From Pseudomonas sp. ADAK18 (lineage in GTDB: Bacteria > Pseudomonadota > Gammaproteobacteria > Pseudomonadales > Pseudomonadaceae), in contig NZ_CP052859.1 in NCBI RefSeq assembly GCF_012935695.1, positions 6,055,001 through 6,119,000 of the forward strand: a stretch of DNA of 64,000 nucleotides, given 5' to 3'. The notes below the pieces were generated by a model. That model was not told the origin of the DNA. It was given only the letters and a program-made list of their open reading frames with translations, and did not search any database. Positions within the stretch are counted from its first letter, which is position 1; the number at the start of each line of letters is the position of its first letter. This document shows, one piece after another, positions 1 to 8,680 of this stretch. Both the position numbers and the translations under genes were made by a program.

Positions 1-509
1 AGGCTGTCGATGTCCAGGCGGATCGGCTGGGGCGGCTTTTCAGGCTTGGGCGGCGTGGCAGGTTCAGTGACGGCGGGCGCATCGGGGGTTGTTCCCGCGA
101 CCGGTACATTCTTGCCGATGTCTTCCCAGTTGCCGTGGCCATGCACATCTTTGTTCAGGCGCAGGTTCAGGCCTTCGACACGCACATCGCTCATCTGCAC
201 TTCACGGCGCAGCAAGGGCAGCACTCGCACTGACAGGCCGAGCATTTGCAGGTCGGCGAACGGTTGGGTCGGATTGGTCAGGGTCGCCACACTGGCTTCG
301 TGCAGCTCAAGGCCCAGCCAAGGGAACAGGCTCCAGCCGATGTCGCCATTGAGCGTCAGCTCGATATGGGCCTTGTCGCGGGCTATCTGGCGGATCTCGT
401 CTTTATAGTCGTTGGGATCGAAGAGATGGGTCAGGGCAAAGCCTAGAGCCACAATGATCAGCAACAGCCCGAGAAGTACCAGACCCAGGATTTTGCCGAA
501 CGCTTTCAT
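1..509 (-). CDS. AsmA family protein, N-terminal part (cut by window edge)
   Basis: The visible part is the first 169 codons, starting at the ATG at 509. It opens with a short basic start and one hydrophobic segment (about residues 5-25, GLVLLGLLLIIVALGFAL), then FDPNDYKDEIRQIARDK and a 'GDIGWSLFPWLGLEL' stretch, the hallmarks of the AsmA N-terminus. AsmA-like proteins are inner-membrane-anchored periplasmic proteins of the bridge-like lipid-transfer superfamily, linked to outer-membrane assembly and phospholipid transport. A proline-rich linker follows at about residues 140-160. In other pseudomonads asmA and mutY lie next to hisB, which fits this position. The C-terminal part is outside the window. 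Confidence 0.9.
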   Translation of the reverse strand, partial: MKAFGKILGLVLLGLLLIIVALGFALTHLFDPNDYKDEIRQIARDKAHIELTLNGDIGWSLFPWLGLELHEASVATLTNPTQPFADLQMLGLSVRVLPLLRREVQMSDVRVEGLNLRLNKDVHGHGNWEDIGKNVPVAGTTPDAPAVTEPATPPKPEKPPQPIRLDIDS

Positions 510-804
510 GGGCGAGTCCTTGTATGTCGATTTCAAAAATTAGCCAAAGAGTATAACGCCCGTGGACGTACGGCTGTTTATGGATCGTTACATGGTGTCA
601 AACAAAGCAGATATCCCGAAAAAGGTGATATCAGTTTGGTTTTTCTGTCATCCACAGATGCTAATCTCTGCGTGTTCGTCCGCCTTCTGCGACTAAACGT
701 CGCGCCAAAAGGGAGCTTTACTCAATAAAACGGCCACGCCTTGCGTGCAAGGCCGAGGGAGAGAGCGCCTGACGGACACATACTAATAACTGGGGGAAAC
801 ACCA
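510..804. other. Divergent intergenic region between asmA and the MFS gene
   Basis: This gap must hold promoters for both divergent genes, but I see no convincing sigma-70 or sigma-54 box. A perfect inverted repeat (GCCTTGC, 2-nt loop, GCAAGGC, 738-753) lies about 50 nt before the MFS start and would be in its leader. No ORF is supported here. Confidence 0.45.
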
Positions 805-2466
805 ATGAGCACTAGCACTGCGGCCGATCATACTGCCGCACAGCCTGCGTTCCTGTCCAAGGAACGTATCATCGCCAAGCCTGGCTTCAACCGTTGGCTG
901 GTACCACCGGCCGCCCTGGCCATCCACCTGTGCATCGGTATGGCCTATGGCTTCTCGGTGTTCTGGCTACCACTGTCCAAGGCTCTGGGCGTTACGGCTC
1001 CCGTGGCGTGTGCGCCGGACATGAGCTTTATCGCTCAAGTCTTCTCGTCCCAATGCGACTGGCCCATCTCCATGCTGGGCTGGATCTACACCCTGTTCTT
1101 CATTTTCCTGGGCTGCTCGGCAGCGATCTGGGGTGGCTGGCTGGAGCATGCCGGGCCACGTAAGGCGGGCGTCGTGTCGGCGCTGTGCTGGTGTGGTGGT
1201 CTGCTGATCTCGGCGTTGGGGATTTATACCCACCAGATCTGGTTGATGTGGATCGGCTCGGGAGTTATCGGCGGTATCGGCCTGGGCCTGGGTTACATCT
1301 CGCCCGTTTCGACCTTGATCAAGTGGTTCCCGGACAAGCGCGGCATGGCGACGGGCATGGCGATCATGGGTTTTGGTGGCGGCGCGATGGTGGGTGCTCC
1401 GTTGGCCGCCGCCTTGATGGGGCACTTTGCTTCGCCGACCAGTGTCGGTGTATGGCAGAGCTTCCTGGTCATGGCTGCGATCTACTTCGTATTCATGATC
1501 GGTGGCGCCTTGTCCTACCGCGTTCCGCCGACTGGCTGGAAGCCTGAGGGCTGGACCGCACCGGCGAAAAAAGCCAGCAATGCGATGATCACCCACCGTC
1601 ATGTGCATGTGAACGTGGCCTGGAAAACCCCGCAATTTCGTCTGGTGTGGCTGGTACTGTGCCTGAACGTATCCGCCGGTATCGGCATCCTCGGCATGGC
1701 TTCGCCACTGCTGCAGGAAGTGTTTGGCGGCAAATTGTTGGGTAACGACCTGGCGTTCGGTCAGTTAGATGCCGGTCAATTGGCTTCCATTGCTGCCATT
1801 GCCGCCGGTTTCACCGGTCTGTTGAGCCTGTTCAACATCGGCGGGCGGTTCTTCTGGGCGTCGTTTTCCGACTACCTGGGCCGTAAAAATACCTACTTCG
1901 TGTTCTTCGCTCTGGGCTTTGCCTTGTATGCGCTGATCCCGAACCTGGGTCACTTGGGCAACGTGGCGCTGTTCGTGGCGGCGTTCTGCATCATCCTGTC
2001 GATGTACGGCGGTGGTTTTGCGACGGTGCCGGCTTACCTGGCAGACCTGTTCGGTACGCAAATGGTCGGCGCGATCCATGGTCGTCTGCTGACGGCATGG
2101 GCGGCGGCGGGCGTACTCGGCCCGGTGCTGGTGAACTACCTGCGTGAGTATCAACTGAGCATCGGCGTTGAACGCGCTGCTGCCTACGACATCACCTTGT
2201 ACATCCTGGCCGGCCTGCTGGTGCTGGGCTTTATCTGCAACATGCTGGTACGGCCGGTGGCAGACAAGTACTTCATGACCGACGCGGAACTGGCGGCTGA
2301 ACAAGCGCTGGGTCACGACAAAGGCGCCGATTCCAGCACTGTGCTGGAATGGAAAGCCTCTTCCGGTAGCGTGCCATTGGCGGTTGCCGCCTGGCTGGCG
2401 GTCGGTATTCCGTTGGCGTGGGGTGTGTGGGTAACCCTGCAGAAGACGGCGGTATTGTTCCACTAA
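805..2466 (+). CDS. MFS transporter, oxalate/formate antiporter (OFA)-like
   Basis: This is a 553-aa polytopic membrane protein with a GGGG ribosome-binding site a few bases before the ATG. The first helix (about 34-57) reads 'AYGFSVFWLPLSKALG', and the loop 'GPRKAGVVSALCWCGG' plus 'WFPDKRGMATGMAIMGFGGG' are typical of the OFA branch (OxlT/YhjX-like), which moves small monocarboxylates or dicarboxylates. It is longer than the usual ~420 aa of this branch: the first external loop is enlarged and carries two cysteines (about 69 and 84), a charged linker lies in the middle (about 245-270), and an extra hydrophobic segment closes the C-terminus (about 520-545). It is monocistronic, divergent from asmA, and ended by a REPIN. 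The substrate cannot be read from sequence. Confidence 0.8.
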   Translation: MSTSTAADHTAAQPAFLSKERIIAKPGFNRWLVPPAALAIHLCIGMAYGFSVFWLPLSKALGVTAPVACAPDMSFIAQVFSSQCDWPISMLGWIYTLFFIFLGCSAAIWGGWLEHAGPRKAGVVSALCWCGGLLISALGIYTHQIWLMWIGSGVIGGIGLGLGYISPVSTLIKWFPDKRGMATGMAIMGFGGGAMVGAPLAAALMGHFASPTSVGVWQSFLVMAAIYFVFMIGGALSYRVPPTGWKPEGWTAPAKKASNAMITHRHVHVNVAWKTPQFRLVWLVLCLNVSAGIGILGMASPLLQEVFGGKLLGNDLAFGQLDAGQLASIAAIAAGFTGLLSLFNIGGRFFWASFSDYLGRKNTYFVFFALGFALYALIPNLGHLGNVALFVAAFCIILSMYGGGFATVPAYLADLFGTQMVGAIHGRLLTAWAAAGVLGPVLVNYLREYQLSIGVERAAAYDITLYILAGLLVLGFICNMLVRPVADKYFMTDAELAAEQALGHDKGADSSTVLEWKASSGSVPLAVAAWLAVGIPLAWGVWVTLQKTAVLFH

Positions 2467-2492
2467 TACGCTGGATCTTGCGGGAACCGGCT

Positions 2493-2584
2493 TGTGTGGG
2501 AGCCGGGCTTGCCCGCGATGCAGGCGCCTCGGCAGGTCATTTTGACCGAGGTGATGCCATCGCAGGCAAGCCAGCTCCCACACA
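2493..2584. repeat. REPIN (inverted pair of REP elements)
   Basis: The left arm TGTGGGAGCCGGGCTTGCCC and the right arm GGCAAGCCAGCTCCCACA form a large imperfect palindrome with an inner inverted repeat CCTCGG/CCGAGG. It lies after the MFS stop and before the hisB promoter. It is one of about 17 related elements in the window. Confidence 0.85.
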
Positions 2585-2666
2585 AGCTGACTTGTATGCA
2601 CATGTCTATCCCCGACACTCCATCAGTCTTATCCCCTCCGATGTTTCTGTTTAGCGCCCGCGCCCC

Positions 2667-2672
2667 TATAAT
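2667..2672 (+). promoter_or_regulatory. Putative sigma-70 -10 box of the his operon
   Basis: A perfect TATAAT lies about 40 nt before hisB, in CGCCCCTATAATGG. The -35 region around 2644-2649 (TTTCTG) is weak. There is no leader peptide or attenuator-like hairpin between this box and hisB. Confidence 0.5.
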
Positions 2673-2710
2673 GGCTGCCTTTTTCGCCCAATGATTTTGC
2701 GGAGTTGGTG

Positions 2711-3304
2711 ATGGCCGAACGTAAGGCGTCCGTCGAGCGCGACACTCTGGAAACCCAGATCAAAGCCTCGATCAACCTGGATGGCACCGGAAAGGCCCGA
2801 TTTGATATCGGTGTTCCTTTTCTTGAGCACATGCTGGACCAGATCGCCCGTCACGGGCTGATCGACCTGGATATCGTCAGCAAGGGCGACCTGCATATCG
2901 ACGACCACCACACCGTGGAGGATGTCGGTATCACCTTGGGTCAGGCCTTCGCCAAAGCCATCGGTGACAAAAAAGGCATCCGTCGCTACGGCCATGCCTA
3001 TGTGCCGCTGGATGAAGCGCTGTCGCGTGTGGTCATCGACTTCTCGGGCCGCCCAGGCCTGCAGATGCACGTGCCGTATACCCGCGCCACCGTGGGCGGC
3101 TTCGATGTCGACTTGTTCCAGGAGTTCTTCCAGGGCTTCGTCAACCACGCACTTGTCAGCCTGCACATCGACAACCTGCGCGGCACCAACACCCACCACC
3201 AGATCGAAACCGTGTTCAAGGCTTTCGGCCGCGCCCTGCGCATGGCCGTAGAGCTGGATGACCGCATGGCCGGGCAAATGCCATCGACCAAGGGCGTCCT
3301 GTAA
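2711..3304 (+). CDS. hisB: Imidazoleglycerol-phosphate dehydratase
   Basis: HisB removes water from imidazole-glycerol phosphate to give imidazole-acetol phosphate in histidine biosynthesis. The 197-aa length is that of the monofunctional enzyme without the histidinol-phosphatase domain of enteric HisB. The two metal-binding motifs are present: '[13 protein letters not shown]' near residue 70 and '[17 protein letters not shown]' near residue 165. I chose the ATG at 2711 because GGAG sits six bases before it; an upstream TTG is in frame but too close to that site. Its stop overlaps the hisH start by one base, so the two are translationally coupled. Confidence 0.97.
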   Translation: MAERKASVERDTLETQIKASINLDGTGKARFDIGVPFLEHMLDQIARHGLIDLDIVSKGDLHIDDHHTVEDVGITLGQAFAKAIGDKKGIRRYGHAYVPLDEALSRVVIDFSGRPGLQMHVPYTRATVGGFDVDLFQEFFQGFVNHALVSLHIDNLRGTNTHHQIETVFKAFGRALRMAVELDDRMAGQMPSTKGVL

Positions 3305-3942
3305 TGCAGACGGTCGCGGTTATCGACTACGGCATGGGTAACCTGCACTCGGTGGCCAAGGCCCTCGAACACGTAGGCGCCGGCAAGGTGCTGATCACCA
3401 GCGATGCCGACGTGATTCGCGAAGCCGACCGGGTGGTTTTCCCCGGTGTTGGCGCGATTCGCGATTGCATGGCTGAAATTCGCCGCCTGGGCTTTGACAG
3501 CCTGGTGCGCGAAGTCAGCCAGGATCGTCCGTTCCTCGGCATCTGCGTGGGCATGCAAGCCTTGCTCGACAGCAGCGAAGAGAACGACGGCGTCGACTGC
3601 ATCGGCCTGTTCCCTGGCGAAGTGAAATTCTTCGGCAAGGACCTGCACGAAGACGGCGAACACCTGAAAGTCCCGCACATGGGCTGGAACGAAGTGCGCC
3701 AGACGGTGGATCACCCGCTGTGGCACGACGTCCCGGACCTGGCGCGTTTCTATTTCGTCCATAGCTACTACATCGCCGCCGGTAATCGGGGCCAGGTGGT
3801 GGGTGGTGGGCACTACGGCGTCGACTTCGCCGCCGCCCTGGCCGACGGTTCGCGCTTTGCCGTGCAGTTCCACCCGGAGAAGAGCCATACCCATGGCCTG
3901 CAATTGCTGCAGAACTTCGCCGCCTGGGACGGGCGCCGGTAA
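3304..3942 (+). CDS. hisH: Imidazole glycerol phosphate synthase, glutamine amidotransferase subunit
   Basis: HisH hydrolyses glutamine and channels ammonia to HisF. The 212-aa protein has the class I amidotransferase nucleophile region '[13 protein letters not shown]' (Cys near residue 82) and the His/Glu pair in 'VQFHPEKS' near the C-terminus. The N-terminal '[14 protein letters not shown]' is characteristic of HisH. It overlaps both neighbours by one base, in the operon order hisB-hisH-DUF2164-hisA-hisF. Confidence 0.97.
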   Translation: MQTVAVIDYGMGNLHSVAKALEHVGAGKVLITSDADVIREADRVVFPGVGAIRDCMAEIRRLGFDSLVREVSQDRPFLGICVGMQALLDSSEENDGVDCIGLFPGEVKFFGKDLHEDGEHLKVPHMGWNEVRQTVDHPLWHDVPDLARFYFVHSYYIAAGNRGQVVGGGHYGVDFAAALADGSRFAVQFHPEKSHTHGLQLLQNFAAWDGRR

Positions 3943-4199
3943 TGGCCAAGAAGATCAAGCCGCCGATCTTGAACCTCACTCCCCAGCAGGAGAGTGAGGC
4001 GACTGACAAGATCAAGCGTTTCATGGAGGACCGCTTCGAGCTCAAGTTGGGCTCGTTCGAGGTGGCTGAGATCCTTGAGCTGTTCACCACTGAAATTGCT
4101 CCGCACTATTACAACAGGGCGATTTTCGATGCGCAGACGCACCTTAAAGAAAGGTTCGAAAGCATCGAAAGCGACTTGTGGGCGCTCGAGAAACCCTGA
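3942..4199 (+). CDS. DUF2164 family small protein embedded in the his operon
   Basis: An 85-aa protein with no signal peptide or membrane segment. It is charged and probably helical ('ESEATDKIKRFMEDRF', 'EVAEILELFTTEIAPHYYN'). The pattern 'KxxFE...HYYNRAI.DA' matches what I recall of DUF2164 proteins, which have no known function. Its ATG overlaps the hisH stop by one base, so it is almost certainly co-translated with hisH. A 39-nt gap separates it from hisA. Confidence 0.8.
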   Translation: MAKKIKPPILNLTPQQESEATDKIKRFMEDRFELKLGSFEVAEILELFTTEIAPHYYNRAIFDAQTHLKERFESIESDLWALEKP

Positions 4200-4238
4200 T
4201 TTTTCGAGCAATGCTGAATATCGAATAAGGTTTGCCAG

Positions 4239-4976
4239 ATGCTGATTATTCCCGCTATCGATCTCAAGGACGGCGCTTGCGTACGACTGCGCCAGGGCCG
4301 TATGGAAGATTCCACGGTGTTCTCCGATGACCCGGTGAGCATGGCTGCCAAGTGGGTGGAAGGTGGTTGCCGTCGTCTGCATCTGGTGGACTTGAATGGT
4401 GCGTTCGAAGGCCAGCCGGTCAACGGCGAAGTAGTGACGGCAATCGCCAAGCGCTACCCGAACCTGCCGATCCAGATCGGCGGTGGCATCCGCTCCCTGG
4501 AAACCATCGAGCACTATGTGAAAGCGGGCGTGAGCTACGTGATCATCGGCACCAAGGCCGTGAAGGATCCGGCGTTTGTCGCTGAGGCCTGCCGCGCGTT
4601 CCCAGGCAAGGTGATTGTTGGCCTGGATGCCAAGGACGGTTTCGTCGCCACCGACGGCTGGGCTGAAATCAGCACCGTGCAGGTGATCGACCTGGCCAAG
4701 CAGTTTGAAGCTGATGGTGTGTCTGCCATCGTTTATACCGATATCGCCAAAGACGGCATGATGCAGGGCTGCAACGTTCCGTTTACCGCTGCACTGGCCG
4801 CTGCCACCAAGATCCCGGTGATTGCCTCCGGCGGTATCCACAACCTGGGCGACATCAAGTCGCTGCTGGACGCCAAGGCGCCCGGGATCATCGGCGCCAT
4901 CACTGGCCGGGCGATCTACGAAGGTACTTTGGACGTCGCCGAAGCCCAGGCTTACTGCGATGCCTACAGAGGCTGA
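4239..4976 (+). CDS. hisA: Phosphoribosylformimino-AICAR phosphate isomerase (ProFAR isomerase)
   Basis: HisA opens the ribose ring of ProFAR to PRFAR, the fourth step of the pathway. The 245-aa (beta/alpha)8 barrel starts '[17 protein letters not shown]', with the catalytic Asp in 'AIDLKDG'. It has the phosphate-binding segments 'QIGGGIRS' and 'VIASGGIHN' and the second catalytic Asp region '[13 protein letters not shown]'. It lies nine bases before hisF. Confidence 0.97.
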   Translation: MLIIPAIDLKDGACVRLRQGRMEDSTVFSDDPVSMAAKWVEGGCRRLHLVDLNGAFEGQPVNGEVVTAIAKRYPNLPIQIGGGIRSLETIEHYVKAGVSYVIIGTKAVKDPAFVAEACRAFPGKVIVGLDAKDGFVATDGWAEISTVQVIDLAKQFEADGVSAIVYTDIAKDGMMQGCNVPFTAALAAATKIPVIASGGIHNLGDIKSLLDAKAPGIIGAITGRAIYEGTLDVAEAQAYCDAYRG

Positions 4977-4985
4977 GGACTGACC

Positions 4986-5756
4986 ATGGCGCTGGCCAAA
5001 CGTATCATCCCTTGCCTGGACGTCGACAACGGTCGAGTGGTCAAGGGCGTCAAGTTCGAGAACATCCGTGATGCCGGCGACCCGGTGGAAATCGCCCGTC
5101 GTTACGACGAGCAAGGCGCTGACGAGATTACCTTTCTCGACATCACCGCCAGCGTCGACGGCCGCGACACCACGTTGCACACCGTCGAGCGCATGGCCAG
5201 CCAGGTGTTTATCCCGCTGACTGTCGGCGGTGGCGTGCGCACCGTGCAAGACATTCGCAACCTGCTCAACGCCGGTGCGGACAAGGTTTCGATCAACACC
5301 GCCGCCGTGTTCAACCCCGAGTTTGTCGGCGAAGCCGCGCAGCACTTCGGCTCGCAGTGCATCGTGGTCGCCATCGACGCCAAGAAAGTCTCCGGCCCGG
5401 GCGAAACGCCGCGCTGGGAGATTTTCACCCACGGCGGGCGCAAACCTACCGGGCTGGATGCGGTGGAGTGGGCGATGAAGATGGAAGGCCTGGGTGCCGG
5501 TGAAATCCTGCTGACCAGCATGGACCAGGACGGCATGAAAAACGGCTTCGACCTGGGCGTGACTCGCGCGATCAGCGACGCTTTGGGCATCCCGGTGATC
5601 GCTTCCGGCGGCGTCGGTAACCTGCAGCATCTGGCCGATGGCGTGATCGAAGGTCATGCCAGCGCGGTACTGGCGGCGAGCATTTTCCACTTCGGCGAAT
5701 ACACCGTTCCCGAGGCCAAGGCCTACATGGCCGCGCGCGGAATCGTCGTACGCTAA
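4986..5756 (+). CDS. hisF: Imidazole glycerol phosphate synthase, cyclase subunit
   Basis: HisF condenses PRFAR with ammonia from HisH to give imidazole-glycerol phosphate and AICAR. The 256-aa half-barrel repeat protein starts '[21 protein letters not shown]' (catalytic Asp in CLDVD). It has '[11 protein letters not shown]', '[16 protein letters not shown]' (second catalytic Asp) and 'VIASGGVGN'. It is the last his gene here. Confidence 0.97.
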   Translation: MALAKRIIPCLDVDNGRVVKGVKFENIRDAGDPVEIARRYDEQGADEITFLDITASVDGRDTTLHTVERMASQVFIPLTVGGGVRTVQDIRNLLNAGADKVSINTAAVFNPEFVGEAAQHFGSQCIVVAIDAKKVSGPGETPRWEIFTHGGRKPTGLDAVEWAMKMEGLGAGEILLTSMDQDGMKNGFDLGVTRAISDALGIPVIASGGVGNLQHLADGVIEGHASAVLAASIFHFGEYTVPEAKAYMAARGIVVR

Positions 5757-5769
5757 ACGTCACTGGACA

Positions 5770-5806
5770 CCATGGCAGGCTCGCGGCACTCTTGGGCCTG
5801 CCATGG
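5770..5806. other. Perfect inverted repeat between hisF and the next gene
   Basis: A 10-bp perfect inverted repeat (CCATGGCAGG ... CCTGCCATGG) with a 17-nt loop fills the hisF-SBP gap and ends 17 nt before the next start codon. There is no T-run. It could weaken read-through, or hide the downstream ribosome-binding site if the transcript continues. Confidence 0.55.
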
Positions 5807-5822
5807 ATTTCGGTAACCTTTC

Positions 5823-6578
5823 ATGTTCAAAGACCTGCTTCTTGCCCTCGCCAGCTCTTCCATTTTGTTGGTGGGCTCGGCCGATGCTGCCGACCCGGCT
5901 GACACTTCACTGGTGTTGCTGACGGAAAACTTTCCGCCCTACAACATGGCGAAAAACGGCAAGAATTTCGCCAAGGACGAGAACATCGAAGGCATTGCCG
6001 TGGACATCGTCCGCGAAACCTTCAAGCGTGCCGGTATTTCCTACAACCTCACCTTGCGTTTCCCTTGGGAACGAATCTACAAACTCGCCTTGGAAAAGCC
6101 TGGCTACGGCGTGTTTGTAATGGCTCGCTTGCCGGATCGCGAAGCGCTGTTCAAGTGGGTGGGGCCTATCGGTCCGGATGATTGGGTGCTGTTGGCCAAA
6201 GCGGATAGCAAGATCCAGTTGAGCGAGCTTGAGCAGGCCCGCCGCTACAAGATTGGCGCCTACAAGGGCGATGCCATTGCTGAGACCCTGGAGAAGCAAG
6301 GACTCAGGCCGGTGCTCGTGTTGCGTGACCAGGACAATGCGCAAAAGCTCCTGGATGGCCAGATCGACCTCTGGGCCACGGGCGATCCAGCCGGACGCTA
6401 CCTGGCGCGGCAAGTCGGGGTGACGGGGCTAAAGACGGTGTTGCGCTTCAACAGTGCCGAGTTGTACCTGGCGCTGAACAAAGAGGTGCCTGACGATACG
6501 GTGGCCAAACTTCAGGCGGCGTTGGATGAGCTGCGTAAAGAGGGCACTGTGGATGCCATCATGGCACGCTATCTCTAA
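5823..6578 (+). CDS. Periplasmic solute-binding protein (SBP_bac_3 type)
   Basis: A 251-aa protein with a signal peptide (cleavage probably after 'SADAA', near residue 23). The fold signature is that of small polar amino-acid binding proteins: 'LLTENFPPYNM', 'EGIAVDIVRETFKRAGI', and a second lobe beginning near 'YKIGAYKGDAIAETL'. No permease or ATPase is adjacent, so it is an orphan binding protein and the ligand is unknown. Its stop overlaps the stop of the convergent frameshifted gene by a few bases, with no terminator between them. Confidence 0.8.
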   Translation: MFKDLLLALASSSILLVGSADAADPADTSLVLLTENFPPYNMAKNGKNFAKDENIEGIAVDIVRETFKRAGISYNLTLRFPWERIYKLALEKPGYGVFVMARLPDREALFKWVGPIGPDDWVLLAKADSKIQLSELEQARRYKIGAYKGDAIAETLEKQGLRPVLVLRDQDNAQKLLDGQIDLWATGDPAGRYLARQVGVTGLKTVLRFNSAELYLALNKEVPDDTVAKLQAALDELRKEGTVDAIMARYL

Positions 6579-7818
6579 ATCGGTTTGCAGGTGACTTCAC
6601 ACTCCCTTGCAGGCGGGTACTCACTCCAATACACGCTGTCACCGTCGGTGTAACTGACATCGGTAGCGACTTGTGTGCCGTTCTTCCGCAGCAGCTTGTA
6701 GTCGCTCTGAATCAGATACACCGCGACTGCCTTATTCGCCGGTACCGTAGCGGCGACTTCAAAGGCTGTCGATGTTACCCATCCGCTGGCCGACGTTTCC
6801 GTGTGAGTGAGGCTTTTACTCAGTTTTGCGGAAAAGGTGATGGAGGAGGCCCATATATTGAATTGCCACTCGGCACCTACCTCAATGGCAGTGGTATCTG
6901 TGAGTATTTTTGATTTCCCTCCGTTTTCCCCCGGGTGGCAGTCCATTTGAAGTTCTGTGGAACGGTGGTTTTGTTGTGGCCAAAGCCCACCAATACGTAT
7001 CGGTCTGTTCTTTCCAGCCTATAGACGGGGGATGTGCGTAGTTGCTCGATAGGAAGCAAGTTAGGATCTTTTACGGTGAACCAGCAAATTTCGGCAACGT
7101 GACTGATGCTGCCTGCTTCGAAAGGAGAAGGCTGTGCATAACTTGGCAGCGCCGGTGCCACAGGGGGAGGGTTGACCTTCAGTGGGATCTGTATCCGCAA
7201 GGCGTAGGCAGTGATGTGTTGAGCCGGTTTTGTATAGCTGCCGACACCGACAAAAGTACCTGCTGAAAAATACACTTCACCTGATGCGGCCCCCGGTGGC
7301 TGGATACTCCAGGCACTGAAGTTCTTGTAAGCGCCGCTGCCTCTGTCATTCCAGATTAACTCGCCGACGTAGGATGCGATGATCAGGTCGGCTCGGACGC
7401 AACGTATTGCGTTGCGCGACGGTTTGTCATGGCCGGTACCGCAGACCAGCCCCATCGCTACATATCCCTCAGGAGGAATCGGGCGCCAGATTGAGCCGTT
7501 GGCGTACGCACCTGACCCAGAATCTTTCCAGACCAACTCATAATCATCGGGTTGGCTGAGTGCCTTGTCCTTTACGAGGGCCTCGCTGCCAGGGGGCTCG
7601 CCTTCCTTGACCACGGCGACGATGTTGCGTTTGTTGATGTTGTCGTGCCCGGGGACCGCAAGGTCGCCTAAAGGAAAGTAGCCCGCCAGGAAATCTGACG
7701 AAGGAACGGGTCTCCAGAAGCTGGCGCTGCGTACGCTGCCTGATCCCTGATCATTCCATAAAGGGGTGAACTCGGATGTAAAGTTGATGAGCAGGTTGCC
7801 GAACTTTATTGATTCCAT
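6575..7818 (-). pseudogene. Frameshifted Vps62-related protein with a pore-former-like C-terminus
   Basis: Two overlapping reading frames make one gene. The first starts at the ATG at 7818, which has AGGA seven bases upstream. It carries three similar modules of about 60 residues, each opening W-[NK]-D-x-G-S-G and later holding a W-R-P-like turn (near residues 20, 85 and 150), as in Vps62/DUF946-type proteins. The second frame, ending at 6575, is Ser/Thr-rich with alternating beta-like segments ('SSITFSAKLSKSLTHT', 'VPANKAVAVYLIQSDYKL'), resembling aerolysin/ETX-type pore-forming regions. The frames join at a run of five C (6928-6932, plus strand): one extra base there restores a 414-codon ORF. 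No signal peptide is seen. Family and toxin-like reading are inference; a sequencing error in the homopolymer is possible. Confidence 0.7.
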
Positions 7819-7887
7819 GAGATGTCCTGAAAGTTGAACTGCAAGTTTCAACTATTCAGGATTGGGTCTTGGCCGAGTGGTATCTAT

Positions 7888-8679
7888 CTAATGACTAGGG
7901 AGGTAAGTGCCATTTTTGCCATGTCCACTCATGGCCTGGTTGCTGCGCACGCTGATCATCAGCTTGATATCAATCCACTCGATGCCCTGGGACTTGAGCT
8001 TGGGCAACTCGCGTTCCAATACCGCCAGGGTCTGTGGATAGGGATGGCCGATCATCACCGCCGAGCCCTGTTTGTGGGCCAGCTTGATGGCGGTTTGTAG
8101 TTGTGTGGTTATCGCCGTTTCGGTGCGCTCGTCATCGAGAAATACATCCCTCGAAACGCTGGCCAGGCTGATCTTCTGCGCTTCGGCGGCAGCCACGGTC
8201 TTGGCGCTAGTGCGGCTGTCGACGAAGAACTTGTGCCGACGCTGCAACTCAGCCATTAGCCAGGCCATGGCCTCAGGCTGCGCAGTCATGCGGCTGCCCA
8301 TGTGGTTATTGATGCCGGCGGTGTACGGCACGGCCTTGAACGCGGCGTCCAGGCGTTTGCCGAGTTCTTCGATGGACAGGTCAGGGTGCCAGGCGAATGG
8401 GCCGGTGGCCGGGTCCATGGGCATGTGCAGGATGACGATCTTGCCGGCGCGATGAGCCTCGCGGGCAAATTCGGCGGCGTGGGGCGTGTCGGGCATGATT
8501 GCTGTGGTGACCGGGCCGGGCAGGGCCAACACGCGACGATCCCGGGGCAGGTTCTGGCCGAGGTCGTCGATGATCAGGGTCAGGTAGGCTTTGCGGGGCG
8601 CGGGATCGACGCTGGCAGGAGCGCCTTGGGCAACTCCCGCCAGACAGCACAACAACGTGATGATCAGTCCACAACGCAT
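7888..8679 (-). CDS. Divergent polysaccharide deacetylase family protein
   Basis: A 263-aa exported protein (signal peptide about 1-19, ending 'GVAQGAPA'). 'LTLIIDDLGQN' near residue 35, 'ILHMPMDP' near 83 and 'GINNHMGSRMT' near 123 match the divergent polysaccharide deacetylase family, a relative of NodB-type carbohydrate esterases that keeps the metal-binding Asp-Asp and His positions. It sits one base downstream of ctpA on the same strand, and envC lies upstream of that, so the three look like one cell-envelope operon. The substrate is not established from sequence. Confidence 0.88.
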   Translation of the reverse strand: MRCGLIITLLCCLAGVAQGAPASVDPAPRKAYLTLIIDDLGQNLPRDRRVLALPGPVTTAIMPDTPHAAEFAREAHRAGKIVILHMPMDPATGPFAWHPDLSIEELGKRLDAAFKAVPYTAGINNHMGSRMTAQPEAMAWLMAELQRRHKFFVDSRTSAKTVAAAEAQKISLASVSRDVFLDDERTETAITTQLQTAIKLAHKQGSAVMIGHPYPQTLAVLERELPKLKSQGIEWIDIKLMISVRSNQAMSGHGKNGTYLPSH

Positions 8680-8680
8680 A

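Noticed and set aside
3813..5690. 625-aa antisense reading frame over hisH-hisA-hisF
   Set aside because: It is a shadow of the biased codon use of the his genes; there is no family resemblance, start site or conservation signal, and the plus-strand genes are certain.
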